This document shows positions 1-7,371 of a stretch of 39,273 nt of DNA, piece after piece; within the stretch, counting starts at the first letter, position 1; each line of letters begins with the position of its first letter. A model generated the notes under the pieces. That model made no database searches, was not told the origin of the DNA, and was given only the letters and a program-made list of their open reading frames with translations. A program made the position numbers and the translations under genes. Source of the DNA: JAJYIV01 sp964616135 (lineage in GTDB: Bacteria > Patescibacteriota > Patescibacteriia > UBA9934 > GWF2-40-263); NCBI GenBank assembly GCA_964616135.1, contig CAZTTQ010000007.1:1-39273 (forward strand). Reading direction: 5' to 3'.

Positions 1-2
1 TG

Positions 3-56
3 GAATCTCCGATTATCGGACGTGAGGACGCGTTGACGAGCGAGCAGTTTTTGTAA
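3..56 (+). CDS. C-terminal end of an unidentified protein (partial)
   Basis: An open frame runs in from the window edge and ends at the TAA at 54-56, coding 17 residues that finish EQFL. A strong intrinsic terminator follows 3 bases later, which supports this being a real gene end. Too little is visible to assign a family. Confidence 0.5.
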   Translation, partial: ESPIIGREDALTSEQFL

Positions 57-58
57 GG

Positions 59-89
59 AAAAAGCCCCGGGAACCCCCTGGGGCTTTTT
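59..89 (+). terminator. Intrinsic terminator
   Basis: A 10-bp arm AAAAAGCCCC (59-68) pairs with GGGGCTTTTT (80-89). It closes the partial gene ending at 56 and separates it from the operon starting at 138. Confidence 0.85.
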
Positions 90-91
90 GA

Positions 92-120
92 TTGTTTCCC
101 CGGCCATTTTCCCGTACACT
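92..120 (+). promoter_or_regulatory. Promoter of the first glycan operon
   Basis: Minus-35 TTGTTT (92-97), a 17-base spacer and minus-10 TACACT (115-120). Transcription would start near 127, about 11 bases before the ATG at 138. It directly follows a terminator, as an operon promoter should. Confidence 0.55.
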
Positions 121-137
121 GGCCCCATATTTCCCTT

Positions 138-1151
138 ATGCCCGAGACCACATTCGACAAGAAGAACGTGTTGGTGACCGGTGGCGCCGGCTTCATCGGT
201 TCCCACCTGTGCGAACGCCTGTTGCGTGAGGGCCGCCGCGTCATCTGCGTGGACAACTTTTCCACCAGCGTCGTGCGCAACATCGAACACCTGTTGTCCA
301 ACCCGGACTTTCAGTTCCTGCGCCTAGACGTGAATCAGCCGTTCGATTTGGAAACCTTCGCGGAGCTGGCGGCGTTCAAATTGCCGTTCCAAGGACTGCA
401 GGAGGTCTACCACTTGGCGTGCCCCATGGCCATTGCCAACTTCGACCAGTTCCGCGCGCAAACGCTGCTGGTCAACTCGGTCGGTACGTACCACGTGCTG
501 GAGGCGGCGCGGAAGTACCACGCCCGCGTCGTGTTCGGGTCCAGTTCCGTCGTGTACGGTCCGCGCCGGGACGAGAAACCGTTCGTGGAAGAAACGGACC
601 TCGGACAAGTGGTAAACCACCTGTCCCCGCGCGGGTGCTATGACGAAGGCAAGCGGTTTGCGGAAACCATGTGCATGACGTATCGCCAGGTACACCAGCT
701 GGACGCCCGCATTGCCCGCATTTTCCGTACGTACGGGCCAAAAATGCCCCTGTTTGACGGTCAGCTCATTCCGGATTTCATCCTGAACGCCCTGGACGGC
801 AAGGACCTTTTGGTGTATGAACAAGGCGATTTCCGCACGTCGTTGACGTACGTTTCGGACATTGTGGACGGCCTGGTGCGCTACATGAACGCGCCCGTCG
901 CCCCGGAGGTCGTGAACTTCGGCAGTGACGTTGAATTGGACATCCAGGAGGTGGTGAAAAAGATCCTCGATATGACGGGTTCTCCTTCTAAGGTCACCAA
1001 AGGAGGCGACCTGCTATTCCTGACGGAATTGCCGCTCCCGCGCACGGCCCGTGCCCGCGACCTCGGTTGGCTGCCGCTGACGCGCCTGGAAGACGGCCTG
1101 CAAAAAACCATCGAATTCGTCCGCGCCAACAAACTGCTGCTTACCGCGTAA
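138..1151 (+). CDS. Extended SDR nucleotide-sugar enzyme, UDP-glucuronate-decarboxylase-like
   Basis: A 337-residue NAD-dependent extended short-chain dehydrogenase. The Rossmann motif TGGAGFIG is at residues 14-21 and the catalytic YxxxK pair is Tyr168/Lys172 in CYDEGKRFAETM, which is the hallmark segment of UDP-xylose synthases. The following ARIARIFRTYGPKM also fits that family. The oddity is the SSSVVYG segment (135-141): UDP-glucuronate decarboxylases normally carry a catalytic Glu in an STSEVYG-type motif, and here it is Val, leaving a GalE-like Ser/Tyr/Lys site. The usual substrate-pocket Arg also looks shifted by one. It may therefore be an epimerase or a modified decarboxylase. It is first in an operon with polyprenyl-type GT2, DUF2304 and GT4 genes, so it probably supplies a UDP-sugar for surface glycans. 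No UDP-glucose dehydrogenase is in the window. Start ATG 138 has no Shine-Dalgarno. Confidence 0.75.
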   Translation: MPETTFDKKNVLVTGGAGFIGSHLCERLLREGRRVICVDNFSTSVVRNIEHLLSNPDFQFLRLDVNQPFDLETFAELAAFKLPFQGLQEVYHLACPMAIANFDQFRAQTLLVNSVGTYHVLEAARKYHARVVFGSSSVVYGPRRDEKPFVEETDLGQVVNHLSPRGCYDEGKRFAETMCMTYRQVHQLDARIARIFRTYGPKMPLFDGQLIPDFILNALDGKDLLVYEQGDFRTSLTYVSDIVDGLVRYMNAPVAPEVVNFGSDVELDIQEVVKKILDMTGSPSKVTKGGDLLFLTELPLPRTARARDLGWLPLTRLEDGLQKTIEFVRANKLLLTA

Positions 1152-1157
1152 CGTCCT

Positions 1158-1826
1158 ATGAAGCTGTTCGCCGTCATTCCCGCCTACAACGAGGCGACAC
1201 AAATCGCCGCCGTCATTGAACGCACCCGTCCGCACGTGGAGCGGGTGATTGTGGTCAACGATGGGTCGACGGACGGCACGGCGGACGCGGCGCGGCAGGC
1301 GGGCGCCACGGTGTACAGCCATGTCATCAACCGCGGGCTGGGCGCGTCGCTCGGGACCGGCTTTGAAGCCGCCCGCCGCCTGGACGCGGACGCGGTGGTG
1401 ACGTTGGACGCGGACGGCCAGCATGATCCCGCCGAAATCGCCAAGTTCCGCGAGGCGCTGGGGAAGGGGGCTGATTTCATCATCGGATCGCGCCTGATCG
1501 CGCCCACGGGCGGCATGCCCTGGTACCGCGTGGCAGCCAACTGGCTCGGGAACATGGTGACTTTCGTCCTGTTCGGCGCGTGGGTCACGGACAGCCAAAG
1601 CGGTTTCCGCGGCCTATCCAAGAAGGCGTTGGCAACCATGGTCGTCCGCGCGAACCGCATGGAAGTGTCCTCGGAGCTGGTCGCCGAGGCGCGCCACCGC
1701 CGCCTGGTGTTCGCGGAAGTGCCCATTAAGGCCATCTACACGGAATACTCGTTGTCCAAGGGTCAAAGTTTCTTCGTCGGCATCAAGATGCTGGTCAAGC
1801 TGATCTTCCGCCGTTTGACGCACTAG
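1158..1826 (+). CDS. Glycosyltransferase family 2, polyprenyl-phosphate sugar transferase type
   Basis: A 222-residue GT-A enzyme of the DPM1/polyprenyl-phosphate mannosyl- or glucosyltransferase type. Family motifs in order are VIPAYNEA near the N-terminus, VVNDGSTDGT for nucleotide binding, LDADGQHDP with the metal-binding DAD, then GSRL and SQSGFRG. It lacks the C-terminal transmembrane domain found in some relatives; the DUF2304 membrane protein encoded one base downstream may supply the membrane attachment. Expected role: transfer of a sugar from an NDP-sugar to a lipid-phosphate carrier on the cytoplasmic face, which the GT-C-like proteins of this window (4533-6683 and 7368-9041) could then use as donor. 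Donor sugar cannot be told from sequence. Confidence 0.82.
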   Translation: MKLFAVIPAYNEATQIAAVIERTRPHVERVIVVNDGSTDGTADAARQAGATVYSHVINRGLGASLGTGFEAARRLDADAVVTLDADGQHDPAEIAKFREALGKGADFIIGSRLIAPTGGMPWYRVAANWLGNMVTFVLFGAWVTDSQSGFRGLSKKALATMVVRANRMEVSSELVAEARHRRLVFAEVPIKAIYTEYSLSKGQSFFVGIKMLVKLIFRRLTH

Positions 1827-1827
1827 T

Positions 1828-2163
1828 ATGTCCCTTCTTCCCGTCCAACTTCTCATCGTCGCGTTCGCCTTGTTCGCCGCCGCGCGCGCCGTAAGCCAAT
1901 TCCGCGCCGGGCGCGTCCGCATCGCCCTGTTGGCGTGCTGGTTGGCGTTGTGGACCGCGCTTGCGGTCATCGGCGTCGTGCCGCAAACGGCCTCCGCCGT
2001 CGCCGGGTTCCTGGGCGTCGGCCGCGGCGTGGACTTGGTGATTTACGTGTCGCTCGGCTCGCTCTTTTACCTGGTGTTCCGCCTATACGTGAAACATGAG
2101 GAAACCGAACGTGAAATCACGCGTTTGGTGCGCGAAGTCGCTCTCAAAGACCTAAAGAACTAA
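1828..2163 (+). CDS. DUF2304 family membrane protein
   Basis: A 111-residue protein with three hydrophobic segments at roughly residues 4-22, 29-50 and 65-85, followed by a charged helical tail (KHEETEREITRLVREVAL). The segment DLVIYVSLGSLFYLVFRLYV plus the charged tail is the recognisable DUF2304 pattern. Such genes often sit directly after a DPM-type GT2, as here with a one-base gap, and are thought to be partner subunits that anchor the enzyme or flip its lipid-linked sugar. That role is inferred from context. The start ATG directly follows the previous stop with no Shine-Dalgarno. Confidence 0.82.
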   Translation: MSLLPVQLLIVAFALFAAARAVSQFRAGRVRIALLACWLALWTALAVIGVVPQTASAVAGFLGVGRGVDLVIYVSLGSLFYLVFRLYVKHEETEREITRLVREVALKDLKN

Positions 2164-2165
2164 GT

Positions 2166-3302
2166 ATGAACATCGCCCACGTCGTTTCCACGTACCCTCC
2201 GTACCGCGGCGGCATGGGCAATGTCGCGTTCCAGTACGTGGAACGCCTGCGCGCCCGCGGCCACAACGTCCACGTATTCGTGCCGCGCGTCGGGCCGGAA
2301 GTCCCGGGTGATCCGGCTTACGTCCACCGCATCCCGTCGCCGCTCCAGGTGGGGAATGCCGGCGTGATGCCAAGCCTGTTCCGCCGCTTGGCCGGCTTTG
2401 ACGTCGTCCATCTCCACTATCCGTTTTTCGGCGGGGCGGAACCGACGATCGTCCGCAGGGCGATGCGCCAGGACCAGGCGTTGGTGGTGACGTACCACAT
2501 GGACACGTACGCGGACGGGCTGAAGGGGTTGATCTTCGAAGCGCACCGCCGCGCGCTGTTCCCTTGGCTCATGGCCCGCGCGGACCGTATTTTGGTCAGC
2601 TCGCTGGACTACGCCGAAAGTTCTTCCTTGGGGAAACTCGGCCTGCAAGAACGCACGGAGGAATTGCCGTTCGGCGTGGACCTGGAACGCTTTCATCCGG
2701 GGAGCGAGCCGGACGTCCGCGAACGCCTGGGCGTCGCGCCCAGTGAGACGCTCGCGTTGTTCGTCGGCGGCATGGACACGCCGCATTCCTTCAAGGGGGT
2801 GCCGGTGCTGCTGGAAGCGCTCGCGCGCTTACCGAACCTGCCGATCAAGGTCGCCTTGGTCGGGGACGGGGACCTGCGCCCGTTGTTCGAACAGACGGCT
2901 GAATTCCTCGGCGTCTCTTCCCGGGTGAAATTCCTGGGGAACGCGGCGGATAACGAATTGCCGGCCCTGTATCGCGCGGCGGATTTCCACGTCCTGCCGT
3001 CCACGACCCGCGGGGAAGCCTTCGGTATCGTCGCTTTGGAGGCGGCCGCTTCCGGTATTCCCAGCGTCGTCTCGGACTTGCCGGGAGTGCGTACGGTAGT
3101 ATTAGATGGGGAAACCGGACTGCGCGTGAAGCCGGGGGATGCGGACGCCTTGGCTGCCGCCCTCCGCCGTCTGACGGAAGAATCCGGTCCCCGTCGTGCC
3201 CTGGGTGCCGCCGCACGTGCCCGCGCCGAAAGCGCGTTCGCGTGGGGGCCGCTCATGGACCGCCTGGAAGCCGTCTATAAAAAAGCCCGCCCCACCGCAT
3301 GA
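2166..3302 (+). CDS. Glycosyltransferase family 4 (GT-B fold)
   Basis: A 378-residue GT4 retaining glycosyltransferase. The N-terminal domain opens MNIAHVVSTYPPYRGGMGNV, the Gly-rich acceptor-side loop of the family. The C-terminal domain has ALFVGG, VALVGDG, VKFLGN and the donor-binding EX7E element GEAFGIVALEAAASGIP with its two Glu residues. Length is normal for GT4. It belongs to the 138-4519 operon and overlaps the next GT4 gene by four bases (ATGA). A cytosolic or peripheral-membrane role in building a surface polysaccharide or glycolipid is expected; sugar and linkage are unknown. Confidence 0.87.
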   Translation: MNIAHVVSTYPPYRGGMGNVAFQYVERLRARGHNVHVFVPRVGPEVPGDPAYVHRIPSPLQVGNAGVMPSLFRRLAGFDVVHLHYPFFGGAEPTIVRRAMRQDQALVVTYHMDTYADGLKGLIFEAHRRALFPWLMARADRILVSSLDYAESSSLGKLGLQERTEELPFGVDLERFHPGSEPDVRERLGVAPSETLALFVGGMDTPHSFKGVPVLLEALARLPNLPIKVALVGDGDLRPLFEQTAEFLGVSSRVKFLGNAADNELPALYRAADFHVLPSTTRGEAFGIVALEAAASGIPSVVSDLPGVRTVVLDGETGLRVKPGDADALAAALRRLTEESGPRRALGAAARARAESAFAWGPLMDRLEAVYKKARPTA

Positions 3303-4519
3303 ACATCGGCATCGTTTCCAACCTGTATCCCCCGTACGCCCGCGGCGGCGCCGAGCAAATCGCCTGGCGCACCGCCCACGCGCTTTACGCGCGCGGCCAC
3401 AAGGTGTTCGTCCTGTCCACCATGCCGTACGGTGGGCCGTCTTCGGCGTTCGCACTGGAAGCGGAACCGCAGTTGGAAACCGTGTACCGGTTTTTCCCGC
3501 CGAACTTCTACCACCCGCTGTCGTCCGGTTCCTACCCGTTCCCGCTGCGCGCCCTGTGGCACGTCGTGGACCTGTTGTCGCCGGTGCCGGGCCGCATGTT
3601 GAAGCGCGCCGCCACGGAAGAAAAACCCGACGTCATTTTGACGCACAACCTGAAGGGCATCGGCCTGCAAGTCGTGCCCGCCATCCGCGAGCTGGGTTTG
3701 CCGCACCTCCACGTCATCCATGACGTGCAGTTGTCCGTGCCGAGCGGTTTGCTCATGTACGGCAAGGAAAAGTCGTTCTTGAACAGCGGCTTTTTGCGCC
3801 GCTGGTACGAGAAGGCCGTGCAAGCGGTCGTGGGTTCCCCGGACGTCGTCGTCTCGCCGTCCAAGTTTTTGGCGGACTTCTACCGTGAGCGCGGGTTCTT
3901 CCCGGAGAGCCGCATGGAGTTTTTGCCGAATCCGGCACCGGAAACCCACGTGCCGGTCCGCGGTCCGCGTCCGCCGGGCCCCGTGCGCCTTCTCTTCGCC
4001 GGCCAGCTGGAAGACCACAAGGGCATCCGTTTTCTCTTGCAGGCCCTGGCGTCCCTGGACGTCCCGTACGTCCTGCACGTCGCGGGGGACGGCTCGCTCG
4101 CCAAGGAATTGGCCGCGTGGGCAGAGGGGGACCGCCGCGTCCTCTACCACGGTTTCGTCTCACTGGAAAACCTGATGAAGCTGTTCGCCATCTGCGACGC
4201 CGTCGTCGTTCCGTCGCTCTGCTATGAAAATTCGCCGACGGTGATTTACGAAAGCCTGCTCGCGGGCGTTCCGGTCATCGCCTCCAACATCGGCGGGGTG
4301 GGGGAATTGGTGAAGGACGGGGAGAACGGCTTCCTGGTCACGCCAGGGAAGCGCCAGGAACTGCTGGCCGCCGTGCGCCGCCTGGCGAACGAGGCGGACG
4401 CGTGGCGCGCCAAGGCCCCGGCGATCCAAGCAGGCGTGGAATCGCTCCGCATGCACCATTACGTGGAACGCCTGGAGAAGCTGATGGAAGAAACCAAGCA
4501 AAAGAAAAACACCCCGTAA
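3299..4519 (+). CDS. Glycosyltransferase family 4 (GT-B fold)
   Basis: A 406-residue GT4 enzyme. The N-terminus MNIGIVSNLYPPYARGGAEQ carries the GGAE loop typical of WecG/PimB-like enzymes. The C-terminal half has LLFAGQLEDHKGIRFLLQAL, the GDG turn, VLYHGFVSLENL, and a donor-site segment ending NSPTVIYESLLAGVPVIASNIGG with the family Glu. It overlaps the previous GT4 gene by four bases, so the two are translationally coupled and probably act on one glycan. The TAA stop lies in the loop of the following terminator hairpin, so this is the last gene of the operon. Confidence 0.87.
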   Translation: MNIGIVSNLYPPYARGGAEQIAWRTAHALYARGHKVFVLSTMPYGGPSSAFALEAEPQLETVYRFFPPNFYHPLSSGSYPFPLRALWHVVDLLSPVPGRMLKRAATEEKPDVILTHNLKGIGLQVVPAIRELGLPHLHVIHDVQLSVPSGLLMYGKEKSFLNSGFLRRWYEKAVQAVVGSPDVVVSPSKFLADFYRERGFFPESRMEFLPNPAPETHVPVRGPRPPGPVRLLFAGQLEDHKGIRFLLQALASLDVPYVLHVAGDGSLAKELAAWAEGDRRVLYHGFVSLENLMKLFAICDAVVVPSLCYENSPTVIYESLLAGVPVIASNIGGVGELVKDGENGFLVTPGKRQELLAAVRRLANEADAWRAKAPAIQAGVESLRMHHYVERLEKLMEETKQKKNTP

Positions 4520-4535
4520 CGGGGTGTTCTTTTTA
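4508..4535. terminator. Bidirectional intrinsic terminator between convergent genes
   Basis: AACACCCCG (4508-4516) pairs perfectly with CGGGGTGTT (4520-4528). T-rich tract follows on the plus strand and an A-rich flank lies upstream, so it can also end the minus-strand gene that stops at 4533. The TAA of the GT4 gene sits in the loop. Confidence 0.85.
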
Positions 4536-6683
4536 TTCGAACCGATACTTGAACACGTGGACGGCGCCGTTCTGCAGGGCGAACCAGTCGTTGGCGTTCA
4601 GTTTTGCTTTCGCAATGATGGCCTTGCTGTCCCACCAATAGGAGTCGACGACGTAATAGACGTCCTGGATTTTTCCGTACTCGCATTCCATGGAGGACTT
4701 GCAGCGTCCACGGACGAAGTCCATGGCCTTCTGCGCCGTCTCGCGCGTCGGTTCCTCGTTCATCTTGAGGAACAGCGCGTAGAGGTCGCCGCCGGTCGGG
4801 ATCGGGTAGAAGAATTGGTCCCCGTAGTAGCGGAAGCCGACGGCGTTCATGGCCGCGGCCGACACGCTTTGGTTGGCGAGCGCCACGTACGGGCGGAATT
4901 CGCCGCCTTCCGCCGCGCGCGATTCGATTTCCTTCACGGCGTCCACGTCCGCCGCGCTCACGTTGTACCCGTGGCCCTTTTGGTAGGCGTCGTCGCGCGG
5001 GTACGCGGCGTACCACAGCGCGGGGATGAGCGCCGCGGCGACCAGGGCGGCGAACCAACGGACGGGCCGCGGGGCTTTTCCAAGCGCTTCACGTTTACGC
5101 AGCAGGCCGTACACGGCCAGCGGCGACAGGGCAAAGAGCATGAGCGGCGGCAGACGCGCGGCGTAGTTCAACCGTTCGTATTCGATCAGGAAGGAAAAGT
5201 CGAACACGGTGCCGAGCAGGACGTAGTTGCCAAGCAGGATGAGGAAGAACGTGACGCAGGCGGTGCGCAGGCGCACCGGCGCCTTTGGCCAGCCCCAGGC
5301 GGCTAAGGCGAGCATGGCTAGGCCCGACAGCCAGCCGGCGTACACGCTGAAGTCGAGCCAGGTGCGGTACGGGGTGCCAACGGTCGGCGGGGCGGGGAAG
5401 AGGGACCGGAGACGTTCCCAGAACCCGCTCACGTCCAAGGCGGAGGCGCCGCCCTTCCATGCGAACAGGACGAAGGCGAGTGGGAGGAGTAGCGCGCCGC
5501 CGGCGACAGCGACAATCCGCAAGACGCGTCCGACCTTGGCGAGATTTTTGGGTACCAAGGCCTTGTCCGTCAGCAGGTACGCGCACCACAGCAGGGCCGG
5601 AATGCCCGCGAGCGGGTGGATGGCCAACGTGGCCAAGGTCGGCAGGACGAGGAGTCCTGGATGCGGCCGTTCGTTGCCGGACAAGAAGGGGACGGCAGCG
5701 AGGACGAGGAGCAGGATCCAGAGGTTCGCCAATCCTTGCGGCGTCGTCGTTGCGAAGCCGCCAAGCGGCAGCAGGAAGAGCAGGAAGAGGCTGGCCGGGG
5801 CGAAGCGCGGGTCCTTTTTGGCCGCGTGGAGCGCGGCGGAAAGCCAGGCGAACGGCAGGAGGAGCGCGCCGATCAACGGCAGCAGGTACCGGTCCGCCGT
5901 TTCCACTGGAATGGAGAACCCGTGATGGAGAAAGAGGACGAGCGCGTATTGGCCGACGTAGTAGAACGGTTTGGGCGTGATAGTGCCCGTGTCGGCAATG
6001 CGGCGTTCCGTTGCCTGGTGGATGAACGGGTCGAATCCGGCGCCGATGGGGAACACGGCCCAGTTTACGCTGAGAAAGGCGAACAGCGCGGCGCACGCGA
6101 GTACGGTGGACAACATGCGTTCCCGCCCGCGGCTCCAGAGGGCGGACAGGCAGGCGGCCGCCACGGCCATGCCGGCAAACACGGCGTCCGGCACGACGCT
6201 CCAGGGGGAGGCAATGGCGAGCGTAGTGGCAGAAGAAACCAACGTGCGGAAGGTGAACGCCAGCGCCAGGAGTGCCAGAGACGCGCCCGCGAGCACATAC
6301 GGCGGCAGCGTGTGCGGTGCCTCATGCCAGAGGTCGTGTTTTGCGGCATCTGCGCGGGATTTTTTCTGCAGAATGTACGCGACAGGCGCCAATAGCATCG
6401 CGAGTGCCCAGGTGATCCATGCGGGGTACGAATGGACATAGTAGGCAGCCGTCCCAAGCAGCGAAACACCCGAAAGCAACATCCATGAGCCCAGCCACCA
6501 GCGCAGTTCCGGCGCGTCGTCCGGGGAAAAGAACCGTCCCGCCTGCGCGCCAAAGAAGAACAGGGCGAACAGGGCCAGGACAAGGCCCAGGGCAGGCGAA
6601 TGCCAGAACGCCGCATTTCCAAGGAAAACCGCTAGAAAAACAAAGCCGGGCGTGCTAGAGTGAAGACCGAAATGGAGGCGCAT
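4533..6683 (-). CDS. Large polytopic membrane protein, probable GT-C glycosyltransferase
   Basis: A 716-residue protein with about a dozen hydrophobic segments over residues 10-570 and a soluble C-terminal region of roughly 130 residues rich in Tyr, Trp and Phe. Polytopic architecture with an acidic/His motif in an early loop (FDPFIHQATERRI after a transmembrane helix) is the general plan of GT-C enzymes that use lipid-phosphate sugars on the outer face. I could not place it in a named GT family. It is the only minus-strand gene in a stretch of plus-strand glycan genes and has its own upstream region and shared terminator, so it is expressed separately. Start ATG at 6681-6683 follows AT-rich sequence; no Shine-Dalgarno. 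Alternatives are an O-antigen-ligase-like or flippase-like protein. Confidence 0.6.
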   Translation of the reverse strand: MRLHFGLHSSTPGFVFLAVFLGNAAFWHSPALGLVLALFALFFFGAQAGRFFSPDDAPELRWWLGSWMLLSGVSLLGTAAYYVHSYPAWITWALAMLLAPVAYILQKKSRADAAKHDLWHEAPHTLPPYVLAGASLALLALAFTFRTLVSSATTLAIASPWSVVPDAVFAGMAVAAACLSALWSRGRERMLSTVLACAALFAFLSVNWAVFPIGAGFDPFIHQATERRIADTGTITPKPFYYVGQYALVLFLHHGFSIPVETADRYLLPLIGALLLPFAWLSAALHAAKKDPRFAPASLFLLFLLPLGGFATTTPQGLANLWILLLVLAAVPFLSGNERPHPGLLVLPTLATLAIHPLAGIPALLWCAYLLTDKALVPKNLAKVGRVLRIVAVAGGALLLPLAFVLFAWKGGASALDVSGFWERLRSLFPAPPTVGTPYRTWLDFSVYAGWLSGLAMLALAAWGWPKAPVRLRTACVTFFLILLGNYVLLGTVFDFSFLIEYERLNYAARLPPLMLFALSPLAVYGLLRKREALGKAPRPVRWFAALVAAALIPALWYAAYPRDDAYQKGHGYNVSAADVDAVKEIESRAAEGGEFRPYVALANQSVSAAAMNAVGFRYYGDQFFYPIPTGGDLYALFLKMNEEPTRETAQKAMDFVRGRCKSSMECEYGKIQDVYYVVDSYWWDSKAIIAKAKLNANDWFALQNGAVHVFKYRFE

Positions 6684-6684
6684 A

Positions 6685-6704
6685 TTATGCTTATCTTAGC
6701 ATAA
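6685..6704. repeat. Perfect inverted repeat at the 716-aa gene start
   Basis: TTATGCT (6685-6691) and AGCATAA (6698-6704) are exact inverse copies around a 6-base centre, immediately upstream of the minus-strand start codon at 6683. The position fits an operator or a 5-prime mRNA hairpin. No regulator is known from this window. Confidence 0.45.
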
Positions 6705-6789
6705 CGTGGAACGCATAACGTAGAACGTTCGGAGGTCGCATTTTCTGAACGATTCACGATTCACGATCCACGGTCTACGATCTACGAAC
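6705..6789 (+). repeat. Palindromic intergenic repeat, copy 1 (ACGTAGAACG type)
   Basis: The gap is built from degenerate 8-base units of the CGTRGAAC/ATTCACG kind. The left half (from 6705) is an imperfect inverse of the right half (to about 6770), joined by GTTCGGA and TCTGAAC around a 10-base loop. The second copy is at 31445-31515; both contain AACGCATAACG, ACGTAGAACGT and TCTACGATCTA in the same order. Both end at a start codon. It resembles a dispersed REP/MITE-like palindromic element. Confidence 0.6.
6753..6781 (+). promoter_or_regulatory. Possible promoter formed by the repeat
   Basis: TTCACG (6753-6758), 17-base spacer and TACGAT (6776-6781) lie inside the palindromic repeat. Predicted start near 6788, two bases before the ATG at 6790. 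The repetitive sequence lowers confidence. Confidence 0.35.
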
Positions 6790-7371
6790 ATGGCTTTCGA
6801 GCGCGATCCGTACAAGCTGTTTCCGCACGACCGTCTTCTGGCGGCCACGCTTTTGCGGTTGATTCCGCGCTGGGTGACGCCCAACATGGTGACGACGCTG
6901 CGCTTCGTCCTGATCCCGTTCGTCCTCGCCACCCTCTCCTTGGAGTGGTGGGCGGTTGCCGTGCCGTTGTTCCTGTGTACCGCGCTGACGGATGCGGTGG
7001 ACGGATCCCTTGCTCGGACGCGCAAGCAGGTGACGGAATGGGGGACTTTTTTTGACCCGGCGGCGGACAAACTGCTGATCGGCTCCGTCGTGCTCCTCTT
7101 GGTCGCCCAGCGGGTGAGCCCGTGGTTCGCTTTGCTTATCCTGGGCGTGGAAGCGCTCATTATCACCGGCGGGTTTCTCCGTAAGCGCCGCGGCGTCGTC
7201 ACGCCCGCCAACGTGTTCGGCAAGACCAAGATGTTTCTGCAGGTCGTCGGCGTGACGTTTCTCTTGATTGCCGCGTGGACGGACGTCGGCCTGTACCAGG
7301 ACCTGTCCGTCGGCACGCTGTCCGTCGCGGTGGTGTTTGCCTTGATCAGCCTGTTTACCTACGGCCTATGA
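6790..7371 (+). CDS. CDP-alcohol phosphatidyltransferase
   Basis: A 193-residue integral membrane enzyme. It carries the complete family signature D-x2-D-G-x2-A-R-x8-G-x3-D-x3-D with Asp68, Asp71, Gly72, Ala75, Arg76, Gly85, Asp89 and Asp93; the four Asp bind the metal ions and the CDP-lipid. Several transmembrane helices follow. Length fits phosphatidylglycerophosphate synthase (PgsA) or phosphatidylinositol-phosphate synthase-like members, and the acceptor cannot be fixed by eye. It condenses CDP-diacylglycerol with an alcohol such as glycerol-3-phosphate. Its stop overlaps the next start (ATGA), making it the head of the 6790-10460 operon. No Shine-Dalgarno. Confidence 0.88.
   Translation: MAFERDPYKLFPHDRLLAATLLRLIPRWVTPNMVTTLRFVLIPFVLATLSLEWWAVAVPLFLCTALTDAVDGSLARTRKQVTEWGTFFDPAADKLLIGSVVLLLVAQRVSPWFALLILGVEALIITGGFLRKRRGVVTPANVFGKTKMFLQVVGVTFLLIAAWTDVGLYQDLSVGTLSVAVVFALISLFTYGL

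Noticed and set aside
7275..7367. N-terminal extension of the GT-C gene
   Set aside because: It lies within the CDP-alcohol phosphatidyltransferase frame and reads as Arg/Pro-rich shadow; ATG 7368 overlaps the stop in the common ATGA form.
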